Shown here: piece after piece, positions 1-6,325 of the stretch | Layout: each line of letters opens with the position of its first letter | How positions within the stretch are numbered: position 1 is the stretch's first letter | From: UBA1429 sp964482225 | GTDB taxonomy: Bacteria; Chloroflexota; Anaerolineae; UBA1429 | Assembly (NCBI GenBank): GCA_964482225.1 | Contig: CAYZWT010000012.1 | Span: forward strand, 46,623 to 110,622 | Reading direction: 5' to 3' | DNA: 64,000 nt | The notes under the pieces: generated by a model | Seen by the model: the letters and a program-made list of their open reading frames with translations, nothing else | What the model was told of the DNA's origin: nothing | The model's database searches: none | Program-made: the position numbers and the translations under genes

Positions 1-655
1 CGCACACGCCAAACCCACATTTCATGGCGCGCTCCAGGCTGAGGTAGAGGGGTGTGGCGCCGCCCGCCATGCGTCGCGCCAAGGCCCGCAGCATGACCTC
101 GGGGCCGCAAGCGCAGACGAGATCGGGCCAACCGGCGGCCAGGGCGGGCTCCAGGGCATCCAGGGCCGTGCCCGCCATCCCCGCCGAGCCGTCGTCAGTG
201 GCCAGCAGCAGCTCGCAGCCCAATCCGGCAAAGCGCCAGGGCAGCATCAGTTGGTCGCTACTGCGGGCGCCCAGGGCCACCCGCACGGCGGCCCCCACAG
301 CCAGGGCGCGCTTGGCCAGCAGCGTCAGCGAGGCGACGCCGCTGCCTCCCCCGGCCAGCAGCAACCGCTCGCCCTTGACAGGAAACCCCCGCCCAAAGGG
401 GCCGCGCACCCACAGCCGGTCTCCCGGCCCACACGCCGCCAGGGCGCGGGTAAAGGGTCCCACCACGCGCACGGTCATGCTCAAGGGATCGTCGTCCATC
501 ACAGCCAGAGGACGCTCCTCAATGCCCGGCAACCACACCATGACGAACTGGCCCGGCTCGGCGGCCAGCGCCCCGTCCAGAATCAGGGTCGCGCCCACGG
601 CCCCCTCGGGCCGCCGCTCCACGATGCGATAGGTGCGATAGATGGCATCAGACAT
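1..655 (-). CDS. pyrK: Dihydroorotate dehydrogenase electron transfer subunit (PyrK), 3' end cut by window edge
   Basis: FAD and [2Fe-2S] subunit that passes electrons from PyrD (class 1B) to NAD+. The reading frame from ATG at 655 is open to base 1. It begins MSDAIYRTYRIVERR, has an FAD-domain-like N-terminal half, a glycine-rich stretch (LLLAGGGSGVASL) and a CACGPEVMLRAL segment as in the NAD-binding part of the family. It runs off the edge within MKCGFGVCG, the start of the family's iron-sulfur motif (MKCGxGxCxxC). The start overlaps the last 8 bases of pyrD, which indicates translational coupling at the end of the operon. The remaining C-terminus lies outside the window. Confidence 0.9.
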   Translation of the reverse strand, partial: MSDAIYRTYRIVERRPEGAVGATLILDGALAAEPGQFVMVWLPGIEERPLAVMDDDPLSMTVRVVGPFTRALAACGPGDRLWVRGPFGRGFPVKGERLLLAGGGSGVASLTLLAKRALAVGAAVRVALGARSSDQLMLPWRFAGLGCELLLATDDGSAGMAGTALDALEPALAAGWPDLVCACGPEVMLRALARRMAGGATPLYLSLERAMKCGFGVC

Positions 656-1577
656 GGGCGCACCCGCGAATCTCGTCCAAAGAAGCCACCCCCTCGCGCT
701 CCATCCACGCCTCCATCTCGGTCAGTACCCGCGCGAACACGGCGTCCCCCTCGTCATAGAGGGCCGAGCCGATGCCCACGGCGGCGGCCCCCGCCATGAC
801 CATCTCCAGGGCGTCGCGCCCGCTGGCGACGCCGCCTGTGCCGATGATGGGCAGCTCCAGGACCGCCGCCAGCTCATAGACGCAGCGCACGGCCACAGGC
901 CGCAGCGCCGGCCCCGATAGGCCCCCCACCCGATTCGACAGGATGGGGCGTCGCGCCTCCAGGTCTATCAACATGCCCGGCCCCAGGGTGTTGCCCACGG
1001 TGAGGCCATCGGCCCCCGCCGCCGCCACGGCCCGCCCCACGGCCAGTAGCTCGGTGGCGTTGGGCGAGAGCTTGACCAGCAGCGGCCCCGGATAGACAGC
1101 GCGCACTGCCTCCGTCACCTGGGCCGCCGCCAGCGGCTCCAGGGCAAAGGGGCGCCCGAACTCGCTCTGGACGTTGGGGCAGGAGATGTTGAGCTCAATG
1201 ATCTCGGGCCCGGCCTGGGCCACGATGCCCACCGCCTCGGCAAAGGCGGCGGGGGTATCGCCAAAGACGCTGGCGATCAGGACGGCGCCCGTGCCGACCA
1301 TCTCGGCGCGGGCATGCACGAGCTCGTCGCGCTCGGCGGCGGCGCCCGGGTTCGAGAGGCCCACGGCGTTGATCAGCCCGTGGCCCCAGTGCAGCACCGT
1401 GGGGTTGGGGTGCCCCGCGCGCGGCTCCAGGCTACACGACTTGGACGTTACGGCGCCCGCGCCCGCTCGCGCAGCGCGGGCCAGGGTGCCCGCCGCGCTG
1501 CCCCAGATGCCGGAGGCCAGCACCAGGGGGTTGCGCAGGCGCACGCCCGCCAGCTCGACGCTCAGGTCCCTCGCCAC
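648..1577 (-). CDS. pyrD: Dihydroorotate dehydrogenase, class 1B catalytic subunit
   Basis: Oxidises dihydroorotate to orotate in the fourth step of UMP synthesis; FMN enzyme with PyrK as partner. At 309 aa it has the normal length of class 1B. Visible family motifs are the N-terminal LRNPLVLASGIWG, SKSCSLEPRAGHPNP, the NISCPNV segment carrying the catalytic cysteine typical of class 1, VKLSPNATELL, and the FMN phosphate loop IIGTGGVASGRDALEM. It follows pyrFE by 9 bases and overlaps pyrK by 8, so it is an internal operon gene. The class 1B assignment rests on the catalytic Cys and the adjacent pyrK. Confidence 0.95.
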   Translation of the reverse strand: MARDLSVELAGVRLRNPLVLASGIWGSAAGTLARAARAGAGAVTSKSCSLEPRAGHPNPTVLHWGHGLINAVGLSNPGAAAERDELVHARAEMVGTGAVLIASVFGDTPAAFAEAVGIVAQAGPEIIELNISCPNVQSEFGRPFALEPLAAAQVTEAVRAVYPGPLLVKLSPNATELLAVGRAVAAAGADGLTVGNTLGPGMLIDLEARRPILSNRVGGLSGPALRPVAVRCVYELAAVLELPIIGTGGVASGRDALEMVMAGAAAVGIGSALYDEGDAVFARVLTEMEAWMEREGVASLDEIRGCAHV

Positions 1578-1586
1578 GGCGCGCCC

Positions 1587-2999
1587 CTACGCCTCTCCGG
1601 CCAGGTAGCGTTCGACCCGCGTTTGGGTCTCGCGGTCCAGCTTGTTGGCCGCCACCAGCAGGGCCACGATCTCGCGCAAGGTGACAGCGGCGTGCAGCCG
1701 CAGACCGTGGCGCGCCAGGTCCTCAGCGCCGCCCTGCTCCCGGTCAATCAACACCACCACATCCTCGACCACCAGCCCCGCCTCTTGGAGGGGCGCGGCG
1801 GCTTCGAGCTTGCTGCCGCCGCTGCTGATCAGGTCGTCCACCAGCACCACGCGCTCGCCAGCCTGATACTCGCCCTCGATCTGCCGCCGGGTGCCATAGC
1901 TCTTGACCTCGCGCCGGGGGTAGATCAGGGGATCGCGGGTTTGCAGCGCTACCGCTGTGCCGATGGGCAGCCCGGCATAGGGGATGGCGGCGATGCGTTG
2001 GTAATCCAGCCCTTTGAGCAGCCGTGCATACTCGGCGGCGGCCAACTCTAGCAACTGGGGCGAGATCACCAGGCGGCGCAGGTCTACATAGATGGGCGAG
2101 TGGGCGCCCGAGTGCAGCACGAAATCGCCCAGTTGCACGCAGCCCGATTCGAACAGGGCCAGGGCCAGCCGCGAGAGGCGCGCCTGGCGGGCCTGCTCGG
2201 CGCTGGAGGGACCTGACAACGCCGCCGCGCGGGCGCGGTTGATGGCGTCGCGGGTCTCCAGGGCGGCCTGGCGCGGGTCATCGGCATAGAGGATGCCCCG
2301 CGACGAGTTGACCACCAGCCCCAGGCCGTCAGAACGCAGGCCGGCTCGCAGGGCCGCATCGAGATCGCCGCCCTGGGCGCCCACGCCGGGCACCAGGAAC
2401 CAGGTCTTGGGCCAGGCGGCGCGGATCTCGGCCATGTCCTCTGGATAGGTGGCGCCGATCACCAGGCCGATCTCTTGTCCCTTGGCCCATTCGCCCGCCA
2501 GCTCGGCCACCCGCCGGTAGAGGGGCACGCCATACTGGGACCAATCCTGTAGCTCGCCCGCGCCCGGGTTGCTCGTCTTGCAGAGCAGGAACACGCCCCT
2601 ATCCTGATAGGCCAGAAAGGGCGCCACGCCATCGCTGCCCAGGTAGGGGTTGATGGTCACGGCGTCCACGCCCAGTTCGTCATACACGGCGCGGGCATAG
2701 GCCGCCGCCGTGGAAGAGATGTCGTTGCGTTTGGCATCCAGGATAACCGGCGTATCGGGCGGGATGGCGGCCAGGGTCTCGCGCAGGGCGTCCCAGCCCG
2801 GCTGGCCCAGGGCCTCGAAAAAGGCGATATTGGGCTTGAACACCGCCGCCAGGTCCGCCGTCTGCTCGATGATTCCGCGCATGAACGCGCCCACCGTCGC
2901 ATAGCCCTCGGGCAACGCCCCTGGGTGGGGATCCAGCCCGACGCACAGCAGGCTGTTACGCCGCGCGATGCTCGCCTCCAGTTTGCTCCAAAAACCCAT
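1587..2999 (-). CDS. pyrFE: Bifunctional OMP decarboxylase / orotate phosphoribosyltransferase fusion
   Basis: One 470-aa protein catalysing the last two steps to UMP. Residues ~1-275 are a type 2 OMP decarboxylase: LLCVGLDPHPGALPEG near the N-terminus and the catalytic DAKRNDISSTAAAYA (DxKxxD-like). Residues ~285-470 are orotate phosphoribosyltransferase: SGAHSPIYVDLR, IPYAGLPIGTAVA and the PRPP-binding VVLVDDLISSGGSKLEA. The domain order (decarboxylase first) is the reverse of animal UMP synthase. It lies between pyrB (20-base gap) and pyrD (9-base gap). The ATG at 2999 gives a complete decarboxylase N-terminus. The frame is uninterrupted across the junction, so the fusion is not an assembly effect within this sequence. 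Confidence 0.95.
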   Translation of the reverse strand: MGFWSKLEASIARRNSLLCVGLDPHPGALPEGYATVGAFMRGIIEQTADLAAVFKPNIAFFEALGQPGWDALRETLAAIPPDTPVILDAKRNDISSTAAAYARAVYDELGVDAVTINPYLGSDGVAPFLAYQDRGVFLLCKTSNPGAGELQDWSQYGVPLYRRVAELAGEWAKGQEIGLVIGATYPEDMAEIRAAWPKTWFLVPGVGAQGGDLDAALRAGLRSDGLGLVVNSSRGILYADDPRQAALETRDAINRARAAALSGPSSAEQARQARLSRLALALFESGCVQLGDFVLHSGAHSPIYVDLRRLVISPQLLELAAAEYARLLKGLDYQRIAAIPYAGLPIGTAVALQTRDPLIYPRREVKSYGTRRQIEGEYQAGERVVLVDDLISSGGSKLEAAAPLQEAGLVVEDVVVLIDREQGGAEDLARHGLRLHAAVTLREIVALLVAANKLDRETQTRVERYLAGEA

Positions 3000-3019
3000 G
3001 CTCTTTTTCCCCCTTGCTC

Positions 3020-3997
3020 TCAGGCTTTGCCCAGCACGGCGGCCAAGAGCGCCATGCGGATATACATGCCGTTCTCCATCTGCCGGAAATAGGCCGCGCG
3101 GGGATCATTGTCCACGTCATAGTGGATCTCGCCCACCCTGGGCAGAGGGTGCATCAGCGCCATGCGCTCCTTGGCCCGCGTCATCACCTCCGGCGTCACC
3201 ACGTAATAGTCCTTGACCTCTTCATAGAGGGCGAGATCATCAAAGCGCTCCTTTTGCACCCGCGTCACATAGATCACGTCGGCCTCGCCGATGATCTCCT
3301 CCAGCTTGTCGGTCTCGTGTACGGTGCGGCCCTCGACGGCCAGCTCATGCTTGATCTCCTCGGGCAGGCGCAGGATCTCGGGGGCGACAAAGGTGAGCTC
3401 GGCATCGTACAGGCGCAGCAGGCGCGCCAGCGAGTGCACCGTGCGGCCATACTTGAGATCGCCCACCATCGCCACATGCAGCCCATCCACCCGGCCCAGC
3501 TCGCTATAGATGGTATACAGGTCCAGCAGCCCCTGGGTGGGGTGCTCGCCGGCGCCGTCGCCCGCGCTGATGACCGGCTTGCTGGCATAGCGCGCCGCCA
3601 CAGCCGAGGCGCCGATCTCCGGGTGGCGCAGGACGATCACATCGGCATAGCATTCCAGGGTGCGGATCGTATCGGGCAGCGACTCGCCCTTGCTGACCGA
3701 GGAGTACTGGACACCGTGGATGGGGATCACCGAGCCGCCGAGCCGTTCCATGGCGGCGATGAACGAAGAGGAGGTGCGGGTGCTGGGCTCGTAGAACAGA
3801 TTGCCCAGCACGTGGCCCTTGAGCAGGTCGGTGGCGCCCACGCGCTTGACGAGGCTGCGCATCTCGTCGGCCACCTTGAAGATGTAGGTCAGGTCGGGCC
3901 GGGTAAACTGGTTGACGGAGACAATGTCCCGACCGTAAAAGCTGTGCTGGCGATTGGGCGCCAGCCCGACGATCTTTTGGGCTCCATTCTCTGTCAT
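3020..3997 (-). CDS. pyrB: Aspartate carbamoyltransferase catalytic chain
   Basis: Condenses carbamoyl phosphate and aspartate in the second pyrimidine step. The 325-aa chain shows the carbamoyl-phosphate motif FYEPSTRTSSSF, the HPTQGLLDLYT segment, and MHPLPRVGEIHYDVD near the C-terminus, all diagnostic of ATCase. No regulatory chain (pyrI) is present in the cluster. About 22 residues precede the usual N-terminal start, but the ATG at 3997 has a reasonable upstream GGAGAGCC site. It sits 33 bases after pyrC and 20 before pyrFE in one operon. Confidence 0.95.
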   Translation of the reverse strand: MTENGAQKIVGLAPNRQHSFYGRDIVSVNQFTRPDLTYIFKVADEMRSLVKRVGATDLLKGHVLGNLFYEPSTRTSSSFIAAMERLGGSVIPIHGVQYSSVSKGESLPDTIRTLECYADVIVLRHPEIGASAVAARYASKPVISAGDGAGEHPTQGLLDLYTIYSELGRVDGLHVAMVGDLKYGRTVHSLARLLRLYDAELTFVAPEILRLPEEIKHELAVEGRTVHETDKLEEIIGEADVIYVTRVQKERFDDLALYEEVKDYYVVTPEVMTRAKERMALMHPLPRVGEIHYDVDNDPRAAYFRQMENGMYIRMALLAAVLGKA

Positions 3998-4030
3998 GGC
4001 TCTCCTACCCTTTTTGTGTGCAGACAGGCA

Positions 4031-5098
4031 TCACTCCGTTGTGCGCACCAGGGGCCGCCCATAGCCTGGGGCCACCAGCAGCTCGTCCCGCCGCCAGATC
4101 ACCTGCCCCCGCAGCGCCACCGTTTCGACCTCGCCCAGGCCCCACTGCTCCGCAAAGGGCGACCAGCCGCAGCGGGTGTGGTAGCCATCCAGCGGCAGCC
4201 GGTAGCGCCCGCGCGAGAGGTCCACGGTCACCTTGCTGGCGGGGGCGGCCAGGCCATAGACGCGCAATGGGTTCGTGTACACTAGATCGAAAAAGCGCTC
4301 ATAGGTCAGCCGCCCCTCCTCCACAGCTGCCAACAGCAGCGGCAAGGTGGTTTCCAGGCCGGGCACGCCCGGCGGCGGGTTCGAGAGCACTTTTTCCAGG
4401 CGTGTGTGGGGCGCGTGATCCGTGGCGATCAGATCCACCAGGTGGAGCCGCTCCCAGAACAGCGTCCGAGCCCTGGGCGAAACCAGGGGAGGCTTCATCT
4501 GGGCCATGGCGCCCAGCTTGGTTAGCGCATCGTGGGACAGAAAGAGGTGATGGGGCGTCACCTCGCAGGTGACGTTGATGCCGCCCTGGCGTGCGTCGTC
4601 AATCACCAGCAGATCATCCGGGTGGGGCACGTGGCACACGTGCAGATGGCGGCCATAGCGCTCGGCCAGGTCCAGGGCCAGGGGGATAGAGGCGCTCTCG
4701 GCATGGACGGCGATGGGGCCGGGGCCCGGCCACGCCTCAAAGGTCTCGGCCAAGGCGCGGGGCTCGCGGTTGGTCAGGTTGCCAAAGGTCTCGTCCAGGT
4801 AGAGCTTGAGGCCCGCCGCCTGGGACGCCATGGCGACCAGGTCGTCCAGGTGCGTTCCATCGGTGCCAGCAAAAAGGCCGTAGTCGGCTACGGCCTTGGC
4901 GGCAAAGATCGCCTGCTTGGCGATGAATCGTTCGGCTCGGGTGATGGGCGGTGTGTTGTTGGGCATATCCAACACCCCCACCACGCCCCCGGCCAGCGCC
5001 GCAACGGTGCCCGAGAGGGCGTCCTCCTTGTGGATCGCGCCGGGATCTCGGAGGTGCACATGCGCATCAATGATGCCGGGGAAAACAAGAGCACTCAT
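4031..5098 (-). CDS. pyrC: Dihydroorotase, N-terminally short form
   Basis: Cyclises carbamoyl-aspartate to dihydroorotate. Metal-site motifs are DAHVHLRDPG (HxH), GLKLYLDE (candidate carboxylated lysine), HVCHVPHP, CEVTPHHLFLSHD and ATDHAPH with the catalytic Asp. The protein opens at FPGIIDAHVH, so the ~45-residue N-terminal beta part common in type I dihydroorotases (about 425 aa) is missing; this one has 355 aa. No in-frame start lies further upstream before a stop. It is the promoter-proximal gene of the pyr operon, preceded by a 254-bp spacer shared with the divergent msrA. Confidence 0.93.
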   Translation of the reverse strand: MSALVFPGIIDAHVHLRDPGAIHKEDALSGTVAALAGGVVGVLDMPNNTPPITRAERFIAKQAIFAAKAVADYGLFAGTDGTHLDDLVAMASQAAGLKLYLDETFGNLTNREPRALAETFEAWPGPGPIAVHAESASIPLALDLAERYGRHLHVCHVPHPDDLLVIDDARQGGINVTCEVTPHHLFLSHDALTKLGAMAQMKPPLVSPRARTLFWERLHLVDLIATDHAPHTRLEKVLSNPPPGVPGLETTLPLLLAAVEEGRLTYERFFDLVYTNPLRVYGLAAPASKVTVDLSRGRYRLPLDGYHTRCGWSPFAEQWGLGEVETVALRGQVIWRRDELLVAPGYGRPLVRTTE

Positions 5099-5182
5099 GG
5101 GGTAAACACCCGCCTGCGGAGCAGATCAGGGAGCCCATGATCCTGGATGTGCCGCGTCCCGTTTCTGATTCCCATCCCACCG

Positions 5183-5211
5183 ATTATAGCATGATGAGGC
5201 TAGAGAGGCAA
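5183..5211 (-). promoter_or_regulatory. Sigma-70 type promoter of the pyr operon
   Basis: On the minus strand TTGCCT (5211-5206) is followed by a 17-base spacer and a perfect TATAAT (5188-5183). The predicted start is near 5176, giving a leader of about 78 nt before pyrC. I see no PyrR-binding consensus and no terminator in that leader, so attenuation by PyrR is not supported. Confidence 0.75.
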
Positions 5212-5352
5212 CTGGAACGCGCACAAGTTCAGGGCTTGCGCCATGCCAGCCGGCGCGCCAAATCGGATGATACAGGCTTTCTTTATCCGATATTTGCGCG
5301 CCGGGCCTGTAAGGTGTATACTTGTTCCGTTACATCAGCGATAGGAGTAACC

Positions 5353-6117
5353 ATGCCTCTCTCGCATCGCGCGCCCCGGCTCTTTATCGGCCTGCTGCTG
5401 GGCCTTGCTGCCCTACTCGCCGGTTGCCTGGGCGACGCCACACAAGGAGGGACGCTTCCGATGACAACCGGTTCTTTGCCCCCCATTGATCTGGCAGCCC
5501 CCGCCCAGTTCGAGACGGCTACCTTTGCCTTTGGTTGATTCTGGGGCGTGGATGCCCAGTTTGGGCGCCTCGAAGGCGTGATCCGCACGCGGGCCGGCTA
5601 TGCGGGCGGGACGACACCCAACCCAACCTACTATGACTTGGGCGACCACTCGGAGGCCGTCCAGGTGGATTATGATCCACAGCGGATCAGTTATACAGAT
5701 CTGGCCAAGTTCTTTTGGCAGAGCCATGCTTGCGCCAGCCAATCCTTCTCCCCCCAGTACCAGAATATCCTCTTTTTCAGCACCGCAGAAGAGGAGCGCA
5801 TCGCCCTGGCCACAGGAGATGAGCGCGCCGCCGAGTTGGGCGTGAGCGTGCTGACGCGCATCAAGCCGTTGACGGCGTTCTACCGGGCGGAGGACTATCA
5901 TCAAAAGTACTATTTGCGCTCCGAGCCCGCTCTGCGTAACTATTATCTGGGCATCTACCCCGATGCGCAGGCATTTGTCGATTCGACCGCCACGATGCGC
6001 GTGAACAGCTATCTGGCAGGCCACGGCACCCGGGCGGGGCTCGAGGCCGAGGCAGCGCAACTGGGTTTGGCGGGCCCCGCTCTGGATCGCTTGCGCGAGG
6101 TGGTCGGGCGTCGCTGA
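5353..6117 (+). CDS. msrA: Lipoprotein peptide-methionine sulfoxide reductase MsrA, predicted selenoprotein (TGA at 5536-5538)
   Basis: Reduces methionine-S-sulfoxide residues. The frame from ATG 5353 (AGGAG 6 bases upstream) encodes a lipoprotein signal ending LLAGC, then TFAFG, then an in-frame TGA, then FWGVDAQFGRLEGV and AGYAGG, TPNPTYYDLG, DHSEAVQVDYDP, ISYTDLAKFFWQSH. In ordinary MsrA this site reads G-C-F-W-G and the cysteine is catalytic, so TGA (codon 62) sits exactly on the catalytic residue. The frame stays open for another 192 codons with clear MsrA sequence. Known selenoprotein MsrAs use Sec here, so readthrough is the simplest explanation. The usual GxQYRS region is altered (SPQYQNILFF) and no C-terminal resolving Cys pair is visible. 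Alternatives are a nonsense mutation or a sequencing error. Confidence 0.85.
5541..5578 (+). promoter_or_regulatory. Candidate bacterial SECIS hairpins downstream of the MsrA TGA
   Basis: Two hairpins follow the TGA. One pairs CTGGG (5541-5545) with CCCAG (5555-5559), loop starting 8 nt after the TGA, which is closer than usual. The other pairs CGCCT (5566-5570) with AGGCG (5574-5578), loop CGA starting 33 nt after the TGA with G in the second loop position. The second fits the general bacterial SECIS rules (short stem, 16-37 nt distance, early loop G) better. This is a by-eye structure call. Confidence 0.4.
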
Positions 6118-6149
6118 CCGCCCCTGCTCTCACGCGCCCTGCATCTGGA

Positions 6150-6182
6150 ACACAGGCACAGAGACCTTTTCCGTGCCTGTGT
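6150..6182 (+). terminator. Inverted repeat downstream of msrA
   Basis: ACACAGGCAC (6150-6159) pairs perfectly with GTGCCTGTGT (6173-6182) around a 13-base loop. There is no strong T-run after it, so it may be a weak terminator or a 3' stabilising hairpin. Confidence 0.5.
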
Positions 6183-6214
6183 CTTGATATCAACGCGCTG
6201 CCCTAACACGCGCG

Positions 6215-6242
6215 TTGACGCCCGACGGGAAAGAGCTATACT
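6215..6242 (+). promoter_or_regulatory. Promoter of the FtsX-type permease
   Basis: TTGACG (6215-6220), a 16-base spacer and TATACT (6237-6242), each 5 of 6 to consensus. The start would be near 6249, about 77 nt before the chosen ATG at 6326. This supports starting the gene at 6326, because an in-frame alternative start lies inside the promoter. Confidence 0.7.
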
Positions 6243-6325
6243 ACGCGCATGTTCGGGGCGGCCTGCTGTGCCGCTTCCGTTCCGTCGTCGAAGACAACCA
6301 CAACCAAGGTGAGTCAACGATCCAC

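Noticed and set aside
5099..5182. PyrR-dependent attenuator in the pyr leader
   Set aside because: No PyrR-binding loop consensus and no terminator hairpin with T-run were found in the leader.
5536..5538. MsrA as a simple pseudogene
   Set aside because: The only interruption is a TGA at the catalytic residue; all other codons are open and conserved, which favours selenocysteine, though an error cannot be excluded.
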